A stretch of DNA of 64,000 bases from Oscillospiraceae bacterium (GCA_017428565.1 JAFRQP010000062.1:1-64000); one strand, 5' to 3'; positions 43,298 through 49,819 are shown, counted from the stretch's first letter. Numbers and translations: made by a program. The notes: generated from the sequence alone by a model not told the origin.

Positions 43298-43506
43298 TTT
43301 AACGATTACCCATGATTTAACGATAGAAAAGCATAACATGTAGGGTGAGAGCTGGCGTTGGCATCAAATCGACGCTACATATTGTGCTTTCCGCTGTTCA
43401 AATGAATCACCCGCGTTTCAAAAGGCCAGACGCATCAAGCCTTTCCGGGCATAAAAGAAGAAACAGCAGATTGACCGATTGTATCAATCTACTGTTTCAT
43501 CTTTGG
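43298..43506 (+). repeat. Right module, copy 2
   Basis: Second copy of the roughly 210-bp module at 41683-41892; it includes TTTAACGAT repeats near its start and the terminator hairpin at its end, and joins directly to the tRNA-Glu 3' duplicate. Confidence 0.88.
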
Positions 43507-43638
43507 TGACCCGTACGGGACTCGCTTGCATTTTTCGCCTTGCGGGGGACGGCGAAAAATCAAGGAATCAGCCAGTTTTTGAACTGACTGATGAAAGCCC
43601 CGCCGGGGCTTTCGGACATGATTCGAGTCCCGTACGGG
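43500..43638. repeat. Cloverleaf-type element G with tRNA-Glu 3' ends as its outer stem
   Basis: CCCGTACGGGACTCG (43510-43524) and its inverted copy (43624-43638) form a 15-bp outer stem; both are the T-arm/acceptor end of the adjacent tRNA-Glu. Inside are three arms: 43525-43564 (CTTG plus ATTTTTCGCC stem), 43567-43592 (11 pairs, one mismatch) and 43593-43613 (GAAAGCCCC, GCC, GGGGCTTTC). A 25-bp segment at 43500-43524 is an exact direct repeat of 43672-43696. Confidence 0.85.
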
Positions 43639-43639
43639 C

Positions 43640-43675
43640 AAAGAAAAAACTCCGCCTGTGGCGGAGCTTTTTCTT
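43640..43675 (-). terminator. Terminator of the tRNA-Met/tRNA-Glu transcript
   Basis: On the minus strand AAAGAAAAAGCTCCGCC, loop ACAG, GGCGGAGTTTTTTCTTT begins right after the tRNA-Glu CCA end. Confidence 0.9.
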
Positions 43676-43750
43676 TGGTGACCCGTACGGGACTCGAACC
43701 CATGTTACCGCCGTGAAAGGGCGGTGTCTTAACCTCTTGACCAACGGGCC
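43676..43750 (-). tRNA. tRNA-Glu (anticodon UUC)
   Basis: 75 bases including encoded CCA. Acceptor GGCCCGT pairs with ACGGGTC (one G-U). The anticodon arm CCGCC-CTTTCAC-GGCGG gives anticodon TTC. The T-arm GTTCGAGTCCC is normal. It is transcribed after tRNA-Met from a shared promoter. Confidence 0.96.
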
Positions 43751-43786
43751 GGAGAAAGGGCGCAGGCGAAACGTCTGCGCCCTGCA

Positions 43787-43863
43787 TGGTAGCGGCACCT
43801 GGATTCGAACCGGGGACACTTCGGGTATGAACCGAATGCTCTGGCCAACTGAGCTATGCCGCC
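43787..43863 (-). tRNA. tRNA-Met, elongator (anticodon CAU)
   Basis: 77 bases with CCA. The anticodon arm TTCGG-TTCATAC-CCGAA gives CAT. The paired first acceptor position and the lack of three consecutive G-C pairs in the anticodon stem argue for the elongator rather than the initiator tRNA. Confidence 0.93.
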
Positions 43864-43888
43864 ATATGCTGCCGAAACAGCATTAGGA

Positions 43889-43917
43889 ATTCTAGCAGAC
43901 CAACTCGAAAATGTCAA
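43889..43917 (-). promoter_or_regulatory. Promoter of the tRNA-Met/tRNA-Glu operon
   Basis: Minus strand TTGACA (43912-43917), 17 bases, TAGAAT (43889-43894), 26 bases before tRNA-Met. Confidence 0.85.
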
Positions 43918-43948
43918 CTCCTTTTTTCGAAAAAAGAAAAATTCCCTC

Positions 43949-43977
43949 TTGAAATATGGAATCGGATGTGCTATTAT
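43949..43977 (+). promoter_or_regulatory. Promoter of tRNA-Val
   Basis: TTGAAA (43949-43954), 17 bases, TATTAT (43972-43977), 20 bases before the tRNA. Confidence 0.82.
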
Positions 43978-43996
43978 GTACAAGCTTCCGATTTTC

Positions 43997-44073
43997 GGAG
44001 GGCTAGCTCAGCTGGTTAGAGCGTCCGCCTCACACGCGGAAGGTCGACGGTTCGAGTCCGCCGCTCTCCACCA
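43997..44073 (+). tRNA. tRNA-Val (anticodon CAC)
   Basis: 77 bases with CCA. The anticodon arm TCCGC-CTCACAC-GCGGA gives CAC. Acceptor GGAGGGC pairs with GCTCTCC (one G-U). Its last 21 bases are repeated at 45582-45602. Confidence 0.95.
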
Positions 44074-44075
44074 TC

Positions 44076-44116
44076 AAAGAAACCTCTTTTGTCTACCAAG
44101 ACAAGAGAGGTTTCTT
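44076..44116 (+). terminator. tRNA-Val terminator, copy 1
   Basis: AAAGAAACCTCTTTTGTC, loop TACCAA, GACAAGAGAGGTTTCTT; near-identical copies lie at 44645-44685 and 45604-45645. Confidence 0.88.
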
Positions 44117-44117
44117 G

Positions 44118-44146
44118 TTGTTCTATCCGTTTGAATATGATATAAT
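44118..44146 (+). promoter_or_regulatory. Promoter of the Sel1 gene
   Basis: TTGTTC (44118-44123), 17 bases, TATAAT (44141-44146); the -35 begins 2 bases after the terminator. Confidence 0.78.
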
Positions 44147-44178
44147 CAGCTTAATTAATCGTAATTTTGGAGGATAAT

Positions 44179-44556
44179 ATGGAAGCACAGGAATTATTCG
44201 AACTTGCCATGAAACACATATATGGAGATGGCGTTCCGGAAGACAATGAGTTGGCGGTCAAGCTACTAACACAAGCGCATGATATGGGTCATGTTGAAGC
44301 TACTTATAACTTGGGAATCTGTTATCATTATGGCTATGGCGCAGATGTTGATTTAGCAAAAGCTTTTGATTTGTATCTGGAATCCGCAAAGGCAGGCTAC
44401 GGAAAAGGCATGGAACTTGTCGGAAGATTTTACAACAGAGGAATATACGTTGAACGTGATCGCGTTAAGGCTGAGCATTGGCTGTCAAATGCTATTGAAA
44501 GCTCTGATCCAGCTGCGATTGAAGAAGCAAAAAAAGAGCTGTTGTTTGAAGGATAA
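44179..44556 (+). CDS. Sel1-repeat (TPR-like) protein
   Basis: A 125-residue soluble helical-repeat protein. Three Sel1-type repeats are visible: AMKHIYGDGVPEDNELAVKL, YNLGICYHYGYGADVDLAKA and LVGRFYNRGIYVERDRVKA. Such proteins act as protein-binding scaffolds; no enzyme motif is present and the partner is unknown. GGAGG at 44169-44173 supports ATG 44179. Low GC compared with the chromosome core. Confidence 0.85.
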   Translation: MEAQELFELAMKHIYGDGVPEDNELAVKLLTQAHDMGHVEATYNLGICYHYGYGADVDLAKAFDLYLESAKAGYGKGMELVGRFYNRGIYVERDRVKAEHWLSNAIESSDPAAIEEAKKELLFEG

Positions 44557-44766
44557 GACAAATACCCGTTTATCAGACCCTGCTCTGGTACACTTTTAGG
44601 CGTTCTTTCTCTGCTTTGGTGTCCTTTTACGCGGTTTTAGGCATCAAAGAAACCTCTTTTGTCTACCACGACAAAAGAGGTTTCTCGATTATTGTTCTTT
44701 GTTGATTTTGGGGATAGAATTTGGCAGTATCATCTCGACAAATCGGGATTTGCAAAGGAGGCCTAA
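44557..44766. promoter_or_regulatory. Second terminator copy and promoter of the phosphatase gene
   Basis: Terminator copy 2 at 44645-44685 has a repaired stem (GTC...GAC, ACAAAAGAGG). TTGTTC (44692-44697), 17 bases and TAGAAT (44715-44720) follow it at once. 44557-44640 is unassigned. Confidence 0.75.
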
Positions 44767-45369
44767 ATGGTTCTTTTAGTAATCAGACATGGTGAATCCG
44801 AAGCAGATATCTTGGACGTCCACGAGGGCAGGGCGGATTTTGAATTGACTCAAAAAGGACATAGGCAGGCTGCAGCTATGGCAAGATATGTGGCCGGGAA
44901 TTTTCGGCTTACGCGCATTTACGCGAGCACGCTCAAGAGGGCGGCTCAAACTGCGATGCACCTGTCCGATGAGACGGGAATTGCGATTGAGTTTGATCCG
45001 GACCTGATGGAGTTTAACAACGGTCTGTTGGCAGGGCTGTCCCGCGACGATGCGGACCGGCTTTATCCTTACGTAGAAAACCTCCCCATTGATCAGGCAA
45101 TGTACGGCCAGGAATCCAAGGTTGAATTCCGCAACAGAGCCGTAAACGTACTACAGAGAGTGCTTTCAGAAAACAGTTCAGAGGCTGTAATAGCGGTTGT
45201 GACGCATGGAGGTATGGTGAACCAGTTGTATGGTGCCTTGCTTCACATGCCGATCGGAGAGAACGGCTTCTTTTGCACAGCTGACACCGGAATCCACATC
45301 TGGAAAATCACGGAGCACGGCAGCTATGTGATAAAGGCAAATATAGATGACCACATAAAAGGTATGTGA
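44767..45369 (+). CDS. Histidine phosphatase (phosphoglycerate mutase-like) family protein
   Basis: A 200-residue enzyme with the catalytic RHGES motif at residues 7-11, the second arginine in ASTLKRAAQT and the second histidine in VVTHGGMVNQLY. Members are phosphatases for sugars, nucleotides or cobalamin precursors; length and motifs do not define the substrate. It lies in the tRNA-Val region with AAAGGAGG before its ATG and its own promoter. Confidence 0.9.
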   Translation: MVLLVIRHGESEADILDVHEGRADFELTQKGHRQAAAMARYVAGNFRLTRIYASTLKRAAQTAMHLSDETGIAIEFDPDLMEFNNGLLAGLSRDDADRLYPYVENLPIDQAMYGQESKVEFRNRAVNVLQRVLSENSSEAVIAVVTHGGMVNQLYGALLHMPIGENGFFCTADTGIHIWKITEHGSYVIKANIDDHIKGM

Positions 45370-45450
45370 GCGACGATTCCCGGTTTTCCAGGGTTAAGGA
45401 TGTAACGTTTGTACCTTATTACCTTTATCTTTGTACGTTTGTACGCTCTT

Positions 45451-45495
45451 AAACAAACAAAAACACCACCCCTTGGGTGGCGTTTTTGTTTGTTT
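45451..45495 (+). terminator. Terminator after the phosphatase gene
   Basis: A 21-bp stem with one mismatch (arms 45451-45471 and 45475-45495, loop CTT) ending in a T-rich run. Confidence 0.88.
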
Positions 45496-45508
45496 AAGCC
45501 TCCGCGGG

Positions 45509-45602
45509 ACTCGAGGAGAGCGGTGTCAGAAAACGTGCCGGCGGCACGTTTTCCCCGCGACCGGGCCCGCCCGCAGGCGGGCGAGTCCGCCGCTCTCCAC
45601 CA
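45509..45602. repeat. Branched element H built on tRNA-Val 3' ends
   Basis: GGAGAGCGG (45515-45523) pairs with CCGCTCTCC (45590-45598), the tRNA-Val acceptor end. Inside are a perfect 11-bp hairpin (45529-45553) and a hairpin at 45566-45581. The bases 45582-45602 repeat the tRNA-Val 3' end including CCA. Confidence 0.8.
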
Positions 45603-45603
45603 A

Positions 45604-45645
45604 CAAAGAAACCTCTTTTGTCTACCAAGGCAAGAGAGGTTTTTT
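45604..45645 (+). terminator. tRNA-Val terminator, copy 3
   Basis: Same stem as at 44076-44116 with a longer final T-run; it follows the tRNA 3' duplicate exactly as the first copy follows the real tRNA. Confidence 0.85.
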
Positions 45646-45647
45646 CA

Positions 45648-45676
45648 TTGCCTCCGCCGGGGAAATATGTTATAAT
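45648..45676 (+). promoter_or_regulatory. Promoter upstream of the double cloverleaf leader
   Basis: TTGCCT (45648-45653), 17 bases, TATAAT (45671-45676). Transcription would start near 45683 and run through two branched elements before the M28 gene. TTGATT-17-TTATAG near 45861-45889 is a weaker alternative closer to the gene. Confidence 0.7.
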
Positions 45677-45774
45677 GATGATCGGATGGTGCAACGCCAG
45701 AAAGCGTTGCACCGCGCAGCTTTGTAAACGCAAAGCTGCGCGGCAAAAGAGCCACGCTCTTTTGCCCTATCATC
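45677..45774. repeat. Cloverleaf-type element I1
   Basis: Outer stem GATGATCGG (45677-45685) with CCTATCATC (45766-45774), one mismatch. Three abutting hairpins: 45688-45713 (10 bp, loop CAGAAA), 45714-45741 (11 bp, loop TAAACG) and 45742-45766 (10 bp, loop CCACG). No bases separate the arms. Confidence 0.92.
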
Positions 45775-45785
45775 CTTGCAATGTG

Positions 45786-45878
45786 CATCGGACGAATGAT
45801 TCAAAGAATCATTCGCTGCCAAACTTGTCGTTTGGCAGCGAAATCAATCGAATTATCGATTGATTTCGCTGTCCGATG
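45786..45878. repeat. Cloverleaf-type element I2
   Basis: Outer stem CATCGGAC (45786-45793) with GTCCGATG (45871-45878). Three abutting perfect hairpins: 45794-45814 (9 bp, loop AAA), 45815-45839 (10 bp, loop TTGTC) and 45840-45867 (12 bp, loop ATTA). It shares architecture but not sequence with I1, 11 bases away. Confidence 0.93.
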
Positions 45879-45949
45879 ATCATTATAGTTTTCTCGAAGG
45901 GAAAATCGCAGAAAAGCGCAGGTTTTGACAACACGAAAGGAGCAGAGCC

Positions 45950-47182
45950 ATGAACAAGCAAGCGTTGAAACAGATCTTCAAGGACACCGACTATGTCCAC
46001 CGCAGCGGCAGCCCCGAGGAGCTGCGGGCGGCGGAGTACCTGAAGGCCCGCTGCGAGGCGCTGGGCGTCCCCGCCCGGCTGGAGAGCTTCCCCGTGCCCA
46101 TGGCCGAGATGGAGGAGGCCCATGTCTATGCCGACGGGAAGGAGATCCCCTGCAAGGGCTGCCTGAACTGCGGCAGCGGCGAGGCGGAGGGCGAGCTCTA
46201 CTACATGCCCGGCCAGGATCCGGTTTCCATTGCCGGCGCGAAGGACAAGATCGTGCTGCTGGACACCGCCGGCATCGGCTTCTTCCCCTACCAGGATCTG
46301 ATGAAGGCCGGGGCGAAGGCCATCCTGTTCCAGTACGGCAACCTGCACTTCCCCGACCGGGATATCGACGAGCGGGATCTGCGGGCCGCGGTGGTGGGCG
46401 AGGAGCGCAAGGTGCTCTGCGCCATGATCCACAGTGAGAGCGCGGTGGCGCTGGTGAAGAACAAGGTCAGGCGGGTGAAGCTCGTCATCCGTCAGCGGGA
46501 GTGGGAAGGGGAGTCCCACAACGTGATCGCGGAGCTGCCCGGCCGGCGGGAGGAGTGGATCACCCTCTCCGCCCACTACGACAGCACCGCCCTGTCCCAC
46601 GGCTCCTACGACAACATGTCCGGCTGCGTGGGCCTGCTGGGGGTGATGGAGGCGCTGGGCCGCAAGGAGCATAACTACGGCCTGCGCTTCGTCTTCTGCG
46701 GCAGCGAGGAGCGGGGCCTGCTGGGCTCCAAGGCCTACGTCCGGGACCACGAGGAGGAGCTTTCCAAGACCGCTTTGAACATCAACCTGGACATGATCGG
46801 CACCATCATGGGCAAATTCATCGCCAAGGTCTCGGCGGAGGAGAAGCTGGCCCATTATCTGAGCTACATGGGCGCGGAGCTGGGCTTCCCTGTGTCTGCC
46901 TCCGTGGGGGTCTATTCCAGCGACTCCACCCCCTTTGCCGACAAGGGCGTGCCCGCCCTCTCCCTGGCGCGGATCGCAAGCAAGGACGTGGCGCCTATCC
47001 ACTGCCGCTACGACCGGCCAGACATCCTGAGCATGGAGCAGCTGCAGAAGGATATCGCCTTCATCGCGGAGTTCACCCGCCGCATGGCGGACGCCGCGGT
47101 TTGCCCCGTGGGCCGGGAAATCCCGGAAAAGGTCAAGAAGGGGCTGGACGAGTACCTTTTCCGCAAGCGGAAAGAGGCCTGA
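45950..47182 (+). CDS. M28 family metallopeptidase
   Basis: A 410-residue aminopeptidase of the M28 family with an inserted PA-like domain (about residues 60-180). Zinc ligands and catalytic residues are visible in SAHYDST, SYDNMSG, SEERGLLGSKAY, NLDMIGT and the final IHCRYD. No signal peptide is seen, so it should act in the cytosol on peptides. AAAGGAGCAGAG precedes the ATG. A long leader with two cloverleaf elements lies upstream. Confidence 0.9.
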   Translation: MNKQALKQIFKDTDYVHRSGSPEELRAAEYLKARCEALGVPARLESFPVPMAEMEEAHVYADGKEIPCKGCLNCGSGEAEGELYYMPGQDPVSIAGAKDKIVLLDTAGIGFFPYQDLMKAGAKAILFQYGNLHFPDRDIDERDLRAAVVGEERKVLCAMIHSESAVALVKNKVRRVKLVIRQREWEGESHNVIAELPGRREEWITLSAHYDSTALSHGSYDNMSGCVGLLGVMEALGRKEHNYGLRFVFCGSEERGLLGSKAYVRDHEEELSKTALNINLDMIGTIMGKFIAKVSAEEKLAHYLSYMGAELGFPVSASVGVYSSDSTPFADKGVPALSLARIASKDVAPIHCRYDRPDILSMEQLQKDIAFIAEFTRRMADAAVCPVGREIPEKVKKGLDEYLFRKRKEA

Positions 47183-47242
47183 GCGCCGCCGGACACGGCG
47201 CGCAGAAGCCCCTGTTTACGCGCCTCAGCCCTGCGCAATCCG

Positions 47243-47275
47243 CCAAAACTGCCGACCGATGGTTGGCAGTTTTGT
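47243..47275 (+). terminator. Terminator after the M28 gene
   Basis: AAAACTGCC and GGCAGTTTT around an interrupted inner stem (ACC/GGT), followed by GTTATAT. Confidence 0.7.
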
Positions 47276-47325
47276 TATATCGGGGGAAAAATTCGGTGAT
47301 TAAAAGTGAAAGGAGGCGATCGCAC

Positions 47326-47883
47326 TTGACCGATCAGGATATCCTTGCGCGTTTATGGGTGCGAGAGGATGGGGCGCTGGATGCCATAACAGCCCGCTAT
47401 GGCAACTATCTCCGCAGCATCGCGGGGAATATTCTGGGCAGCAGCGAGGACGCGGAGGAGTGTCTGAACGACGCGCTGTTCAAGGCATGGAACGCCATTC
47501 CGCCCATGCGGCCCGAGAATCTGCGCACTTATCTGGGACGGATCATCCGCAATCTTGCCATCAATCGGCTCCAGGCGTCCCGGGCGGAGAAGCGGGGCGG
47601 AGAAGGCGTCGCGCTCCTGCGGGAATTGGATGACTGCATTCCGGGCGGCGTGCGTCCGGAGGCGGCGCTGGAGGAGAAAGAGCTGGCCTCTGCGCTGAAT
47701 CTCTTTCTCTCAACGCTGCCCGAACAGAAGCGAAGCCTGTTTCTCCGCCGCTACTGGTTCGGGGATTCGATGGCGCAGATCGCGCAGCGCACAGGCAAAA
47801 GTCAGGCTGCGGCGGCCATGGCGCTGTCCCGGCTGAGGCGGGAGCTGAAGGACTTTTTGAAAGAAAGGGGCTATGAGCGATGA
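47326..47883 (+). CDS. ECF-type RNA polymerase sigma factor
   Basis: A 185-residue sigma-70-family factor with region 2 (LRSIAGNILGSSEDAEECLNDALFKAW) and region 4 (LPEQKRSLFLRRYWFGDSMAQIAQRTGKSQAAAAMALSRLRREL). The start is TTG 47326 because AGGAGG at 47311-47316 is well placed; the longer frame from 47101 overlaps the M28 gene. Its stop overlaps the ATG of the next gene, a membrane protein likely to be its anti-sigma partner. The signal it senses is unknown. Confidence 0.9.
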   Translation: MTDQDILARLWVREDGALDAITARYGNYLRSIAGNILGSSEDAEECLNDALFKAWNAIPPMRPENLRTYLGRIIRNLAINRLQASRAEKRGGEGVALLRELDDCIPGGVRPEAALEEKELASALNLFLSTLPEQKRSLFLRRYWFGDSMAQIAQRTGKSQAAAAMALSRLRRELKDFLKERGYER

Positions 47884-48680
47884 ACAGCATGAATCTTTTG
47901 TGCGCGCTGAACGCGGTGGAGGAGCAGTATCTTGTTCAGGCGGAGCGGCGCCCTTCGCCCCGACGCAGGGTCCGCGTTCTGTGGATTGCAGCGGCGGCCT
48001 GCCTGGCGTTACTGGCCGGCTGTGTGGCAGTGGGCGTGGCTGCGGGCTGGAGGCTTACCAGCGTGGAAGAGGACGGAGAAGAAAAACTGCGCCTGAGTGT
48101 GGAAACGGACGCCTACCCGCTCGGCGAGGAAGCGCAGCGGGAGCTGGAGGCACGGTTGAGCGGCGAAGAGAGCTGGGAGCTGCCGATCCTGCGTCCGGAG
48201 GAGCTGGAGGAGCTGCTGGGGATCCACCTGCTGACCTTGCCGGAGGCGAGCTTTGAGAGTTGGGGCTTTTCCGCCTTTCGGGACGGCCGGGGCGGCATCT
48301 GCGTGGGCGGCGCCTGGTGGCAGCAGCCGGATCAGGCCGATCCCTGGGTCGCCAACATCACCATGGTGCTGGATACAGAGGGCGGCGCCATCGACCTGCT
48401 GGAGCTCGAAGCGAAAGCGGAGCGCTTTGCCGTCCGGGAGAGTCGATATATTGAAGCCTTGGGCACGGACGTGGAGATGTATTTCCTCTCCTCGGACGTT
48501 TCTGTGGATCCGCTGAGCTCCGATCATTTGCCGGAAACTATGCGTCACAACTATGTGACCTGCGTCTTTTTGTTTGACCAAACGGCTTACCTGGTGAATT
48601 TTAGCCTGTTTTTCGGCGAGGAGATTACGGCGGAGGAGGCCTTTCAGACCGCGGCCTCTCTGCTGGAGACCATGCGGTAA
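47880..48680 (+). CDS. Single-TM protein, probable anti-sigma partner
   Basis: A 266-residue protein with a short cytoplasmic N-terminus (MNSMNLLCALNAVEEQYLVQ), a transmembrane helix at about 32-58 and a 200-residue extracytoplasmic domain with no recognised family. The arrangement, coupling to the sigma gene by ATGA overlap and size all fit an anti-sigma factor or co-sensor. No zinc-binding HxxxCxxC motif is present, so it is not a classical ZAS anti-sigma. The external domain presumably senses an envelope signal. Confidence 0.68.
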   Translation: MNSMNLLCALNAVEEQYLVQAERRPSPRRRVRVLWIAAAACLALLAGCVAVGVAAGWRLTSVEEDGEEKLRLSVETDAYPLGEEAQRELEARLSGEESWELPILRPEELEELLGIHLLTLPEASFESWGFSAFRDGRGGICVGGAWWQQPDQADPWVANITMVLDTEGGAIDLLELEAKAERFAVRESRYIEALGTDVEMYFLSSDVSVDPLSSDHLPETMRHNYVTCVFLFDQTAYLVNFSLFFGEEITAEEAFQTAASLLETMR

Positions 48681-48716
48681 CAGGGAGAAAAGAGCTGCCG
48701 GTATGAGAGAAGTAAA

Positions 48717-48756
48717 AAGAGAACTGCCTGGTCAAACAGCCAGGCAGCTCTCTTTT
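48717..48756. terminator. Bidirectional terminator between the sigma operon and the XRE gene
   Basis: AAAGAGAACTGCCTGG, loop TCAAACAG, CCAGGCAGCTCTCTTTT; one mismatch, placed between converging genes. Confidence 0.88.
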
Positions 48757-48778
48757 GTCAAAGGCTTCGGCGCCCGTG

Positions 48779-49819
48779 TCACGCCTTGGCAAGCAGGCGG
48801 GCTTTTTCCTTCTTGGCCACCGTTACGGAGGAGTCCGTCTCTTCGGTCAGACCCCACTCGTTTTCCAGAAGCTCGATGATCCGGTCATAGGTATCCGCGG
48901 CCTTCCGGAAATCGCCCATGATCTCGTAGATGTCCGCGATGCCCATCAGCGCGTCCTGGAAGCGGGGCCGGCGGGTATCCGCGGCGAAGGCCCGCTCATA
49001 GACGCCGATGGCCTTCTCGTAATCGGCCTTGCCGGCGTAGTACTGGGCGGCCTCGAAGAGGGCGGCGTCGTTCTCCGGCTGCTCGGCCAGCAGCTCCTCC
49101 ATGATCCTGTCGGCGGTCTTCTCGTCGAAGCGCGCCAGGGCGATGTAGGCCCGGTAGACCCGCTTCATAACGGGGTGCGCCTTCTCCAGCGCGCAGTAGC
49201 GATCCAGCCAGCGCTCCGCCTCGTCGGCCCGGTGGTCGGCCAGCAGGTTGTCGATCAGGTACATGTAGGGCGGCGCGACGGAGGGATCGGCCTCCACCAC
49301 TCCCCGGTAGAAGTCGATGGCCTTGCTGTGGTTGCCCATGTTCCAGTCCCAGACGGCGTGGCCGTCGGTCTTGTTCAGGATCCACTGGCAGCTCTTTTTG
49401 GCCGGCTCGCGCCGGATCGCCTCCTTCGCGTAGCGGGACGCCCGCTGCGCGTCCGCGTTGCTGCGGTGCCAGTAGAGATAGGCGATCAGCTCGGTGGCCC
49501 GCTGTCTGTTCTTCGCATCCTGCAGCTCGGTCTGCAGGAAGCTCTCGAACTCCCGGAAGATGTCCGCGGGGAGTTCCTCCTCCGCGTCCATGCGGTTTTC
49601 GATGCGGTTGAGGCGCTGCTCCGTGGTCAGATCAAAGAGATCGTCGATGCTGACGCCGAAGATCTCCGCCAGCAGCGGCAGGGTGCTGATGTCCGGCATG
49701 GCCACCGCATTTTCCCACTTGGACACCGACTGGGGGCCGATCCCCAGCTTGTCCGCCAGCTGCTCCTGCGTCAGGCCCGCCTTGAAGCGAAGCTGTTTGA
49801 TTTTCTTTCCCAGTTCCAT
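48779..49819 (-). CDS. XRE-family regulator with C-terminal TPR domain
   Basis: A 346-residue regulator. The N-terminal helix-turn-helix (KIKQLRFKAGLTQEQLADKL, SVSKWENAVAMPDISTL) is of Cro/C1 type. The remaining 270 residues are tetratricopeptide-like helical repeats (ALFEAAQYYAGKADYEKAIGVYERA, ALMGIADIYEIMGDFRKAADTYDRI), as in peptide-sensing regulators of the RRNPP kind. No exported peptide gene is visible beside it. ATG 49819 has AAGGAGG upstream; the frame extends to 50101 but overlaps the MATE gene. Confidence 0.88.
   Translation of the reverse strand: MELGKKIKQLRFKAGLTQEQLADKLGIGPQSVSKWENAVAMPDISTLPLLAEIFGVSIDDLFDLTTEQRLNRIENRMDAEEELPADIFREFESFLQTELQDAKNRQRATELIAYLYWHRSNADAQRASRYAKEAIRREPAKKSCQWILNKTDGHAVWDWNMGNHSKAIDFYRGVVEADPSVAPPYMYLIDNLLADHRADEAERWLDRYCALEKAHPVMKRVYRAYIALARFDEKTADRIMEELLAEQPENDAALFEAAQYYAGKADYEKAIGVYERAFAADTRRPRFQDALMGIADIYEIMGDFRKAADTYDRIIELLENEWGLTEETDSSVTVAKKEKARLLAKA

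Larger units (their letters stand above)
39081..43506. mobile_element. Two cassette-like units downstream of tRNA-Glu
   Basis: Unit 1 (39081-41892) carries araC and a MATE gene. Unit 2 (41888-43506) carries mnmA. Both begin with the same roughly 65-bp left module at TTTGGCAAAG (39081-39145 and 41888-41953), and both end with the same roughly 210-bp right module (41683-41892 and 43298-43506). The right end of unit 1 abuts the left end of unit 2 at TTTGG. The right end of unit 2 abuts a 25-bp duplicate of the tRNA-Glu 3' end (43500-43524). Base composition differs from the flanks, at least in unit 1. No recombinase gene is present. Confidence 0.7.
44074..45602 (+). mobile_element. Insertion-like region bounded by tRNA-Val 3' duplicates
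   Basis: The last 21 bases of tRNA-Val (44053-44073) and the terminator behind it recur at 45582-45645. The region between has lower GC and two genes, each preceded by a terminator copy and an immediate promoter. This is the pattern left by integration into a tRNA 3' end, but no integrase is present. Confidence 0.65.

Noticed and set aside
39084..43506. Cassette region considered as an integron or IS composite transposon
   Set aside because: No integrase, attC-type R and L boxes, transposase or terminal inverted repeats were found; ends are direct repeats.
43501..43524. Possible second tRNA-Glu gene
   Set aside because: Only the T-arm/acceptor end is present; D-arm and anticodon arm are missing, so it is a fragment.
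45582..45602. Possible second tRNA-Val gene
   Set aside because: Only the last 21 bases are present.
45677..45878. Double cloverleaf considered as a known riboswitch or tRNA-like gene
   Set aside because: No conserved riboswitch core was recognised, loops are not tRNA-like, there is no T-arm GTTC, and the two elements share no sequence.
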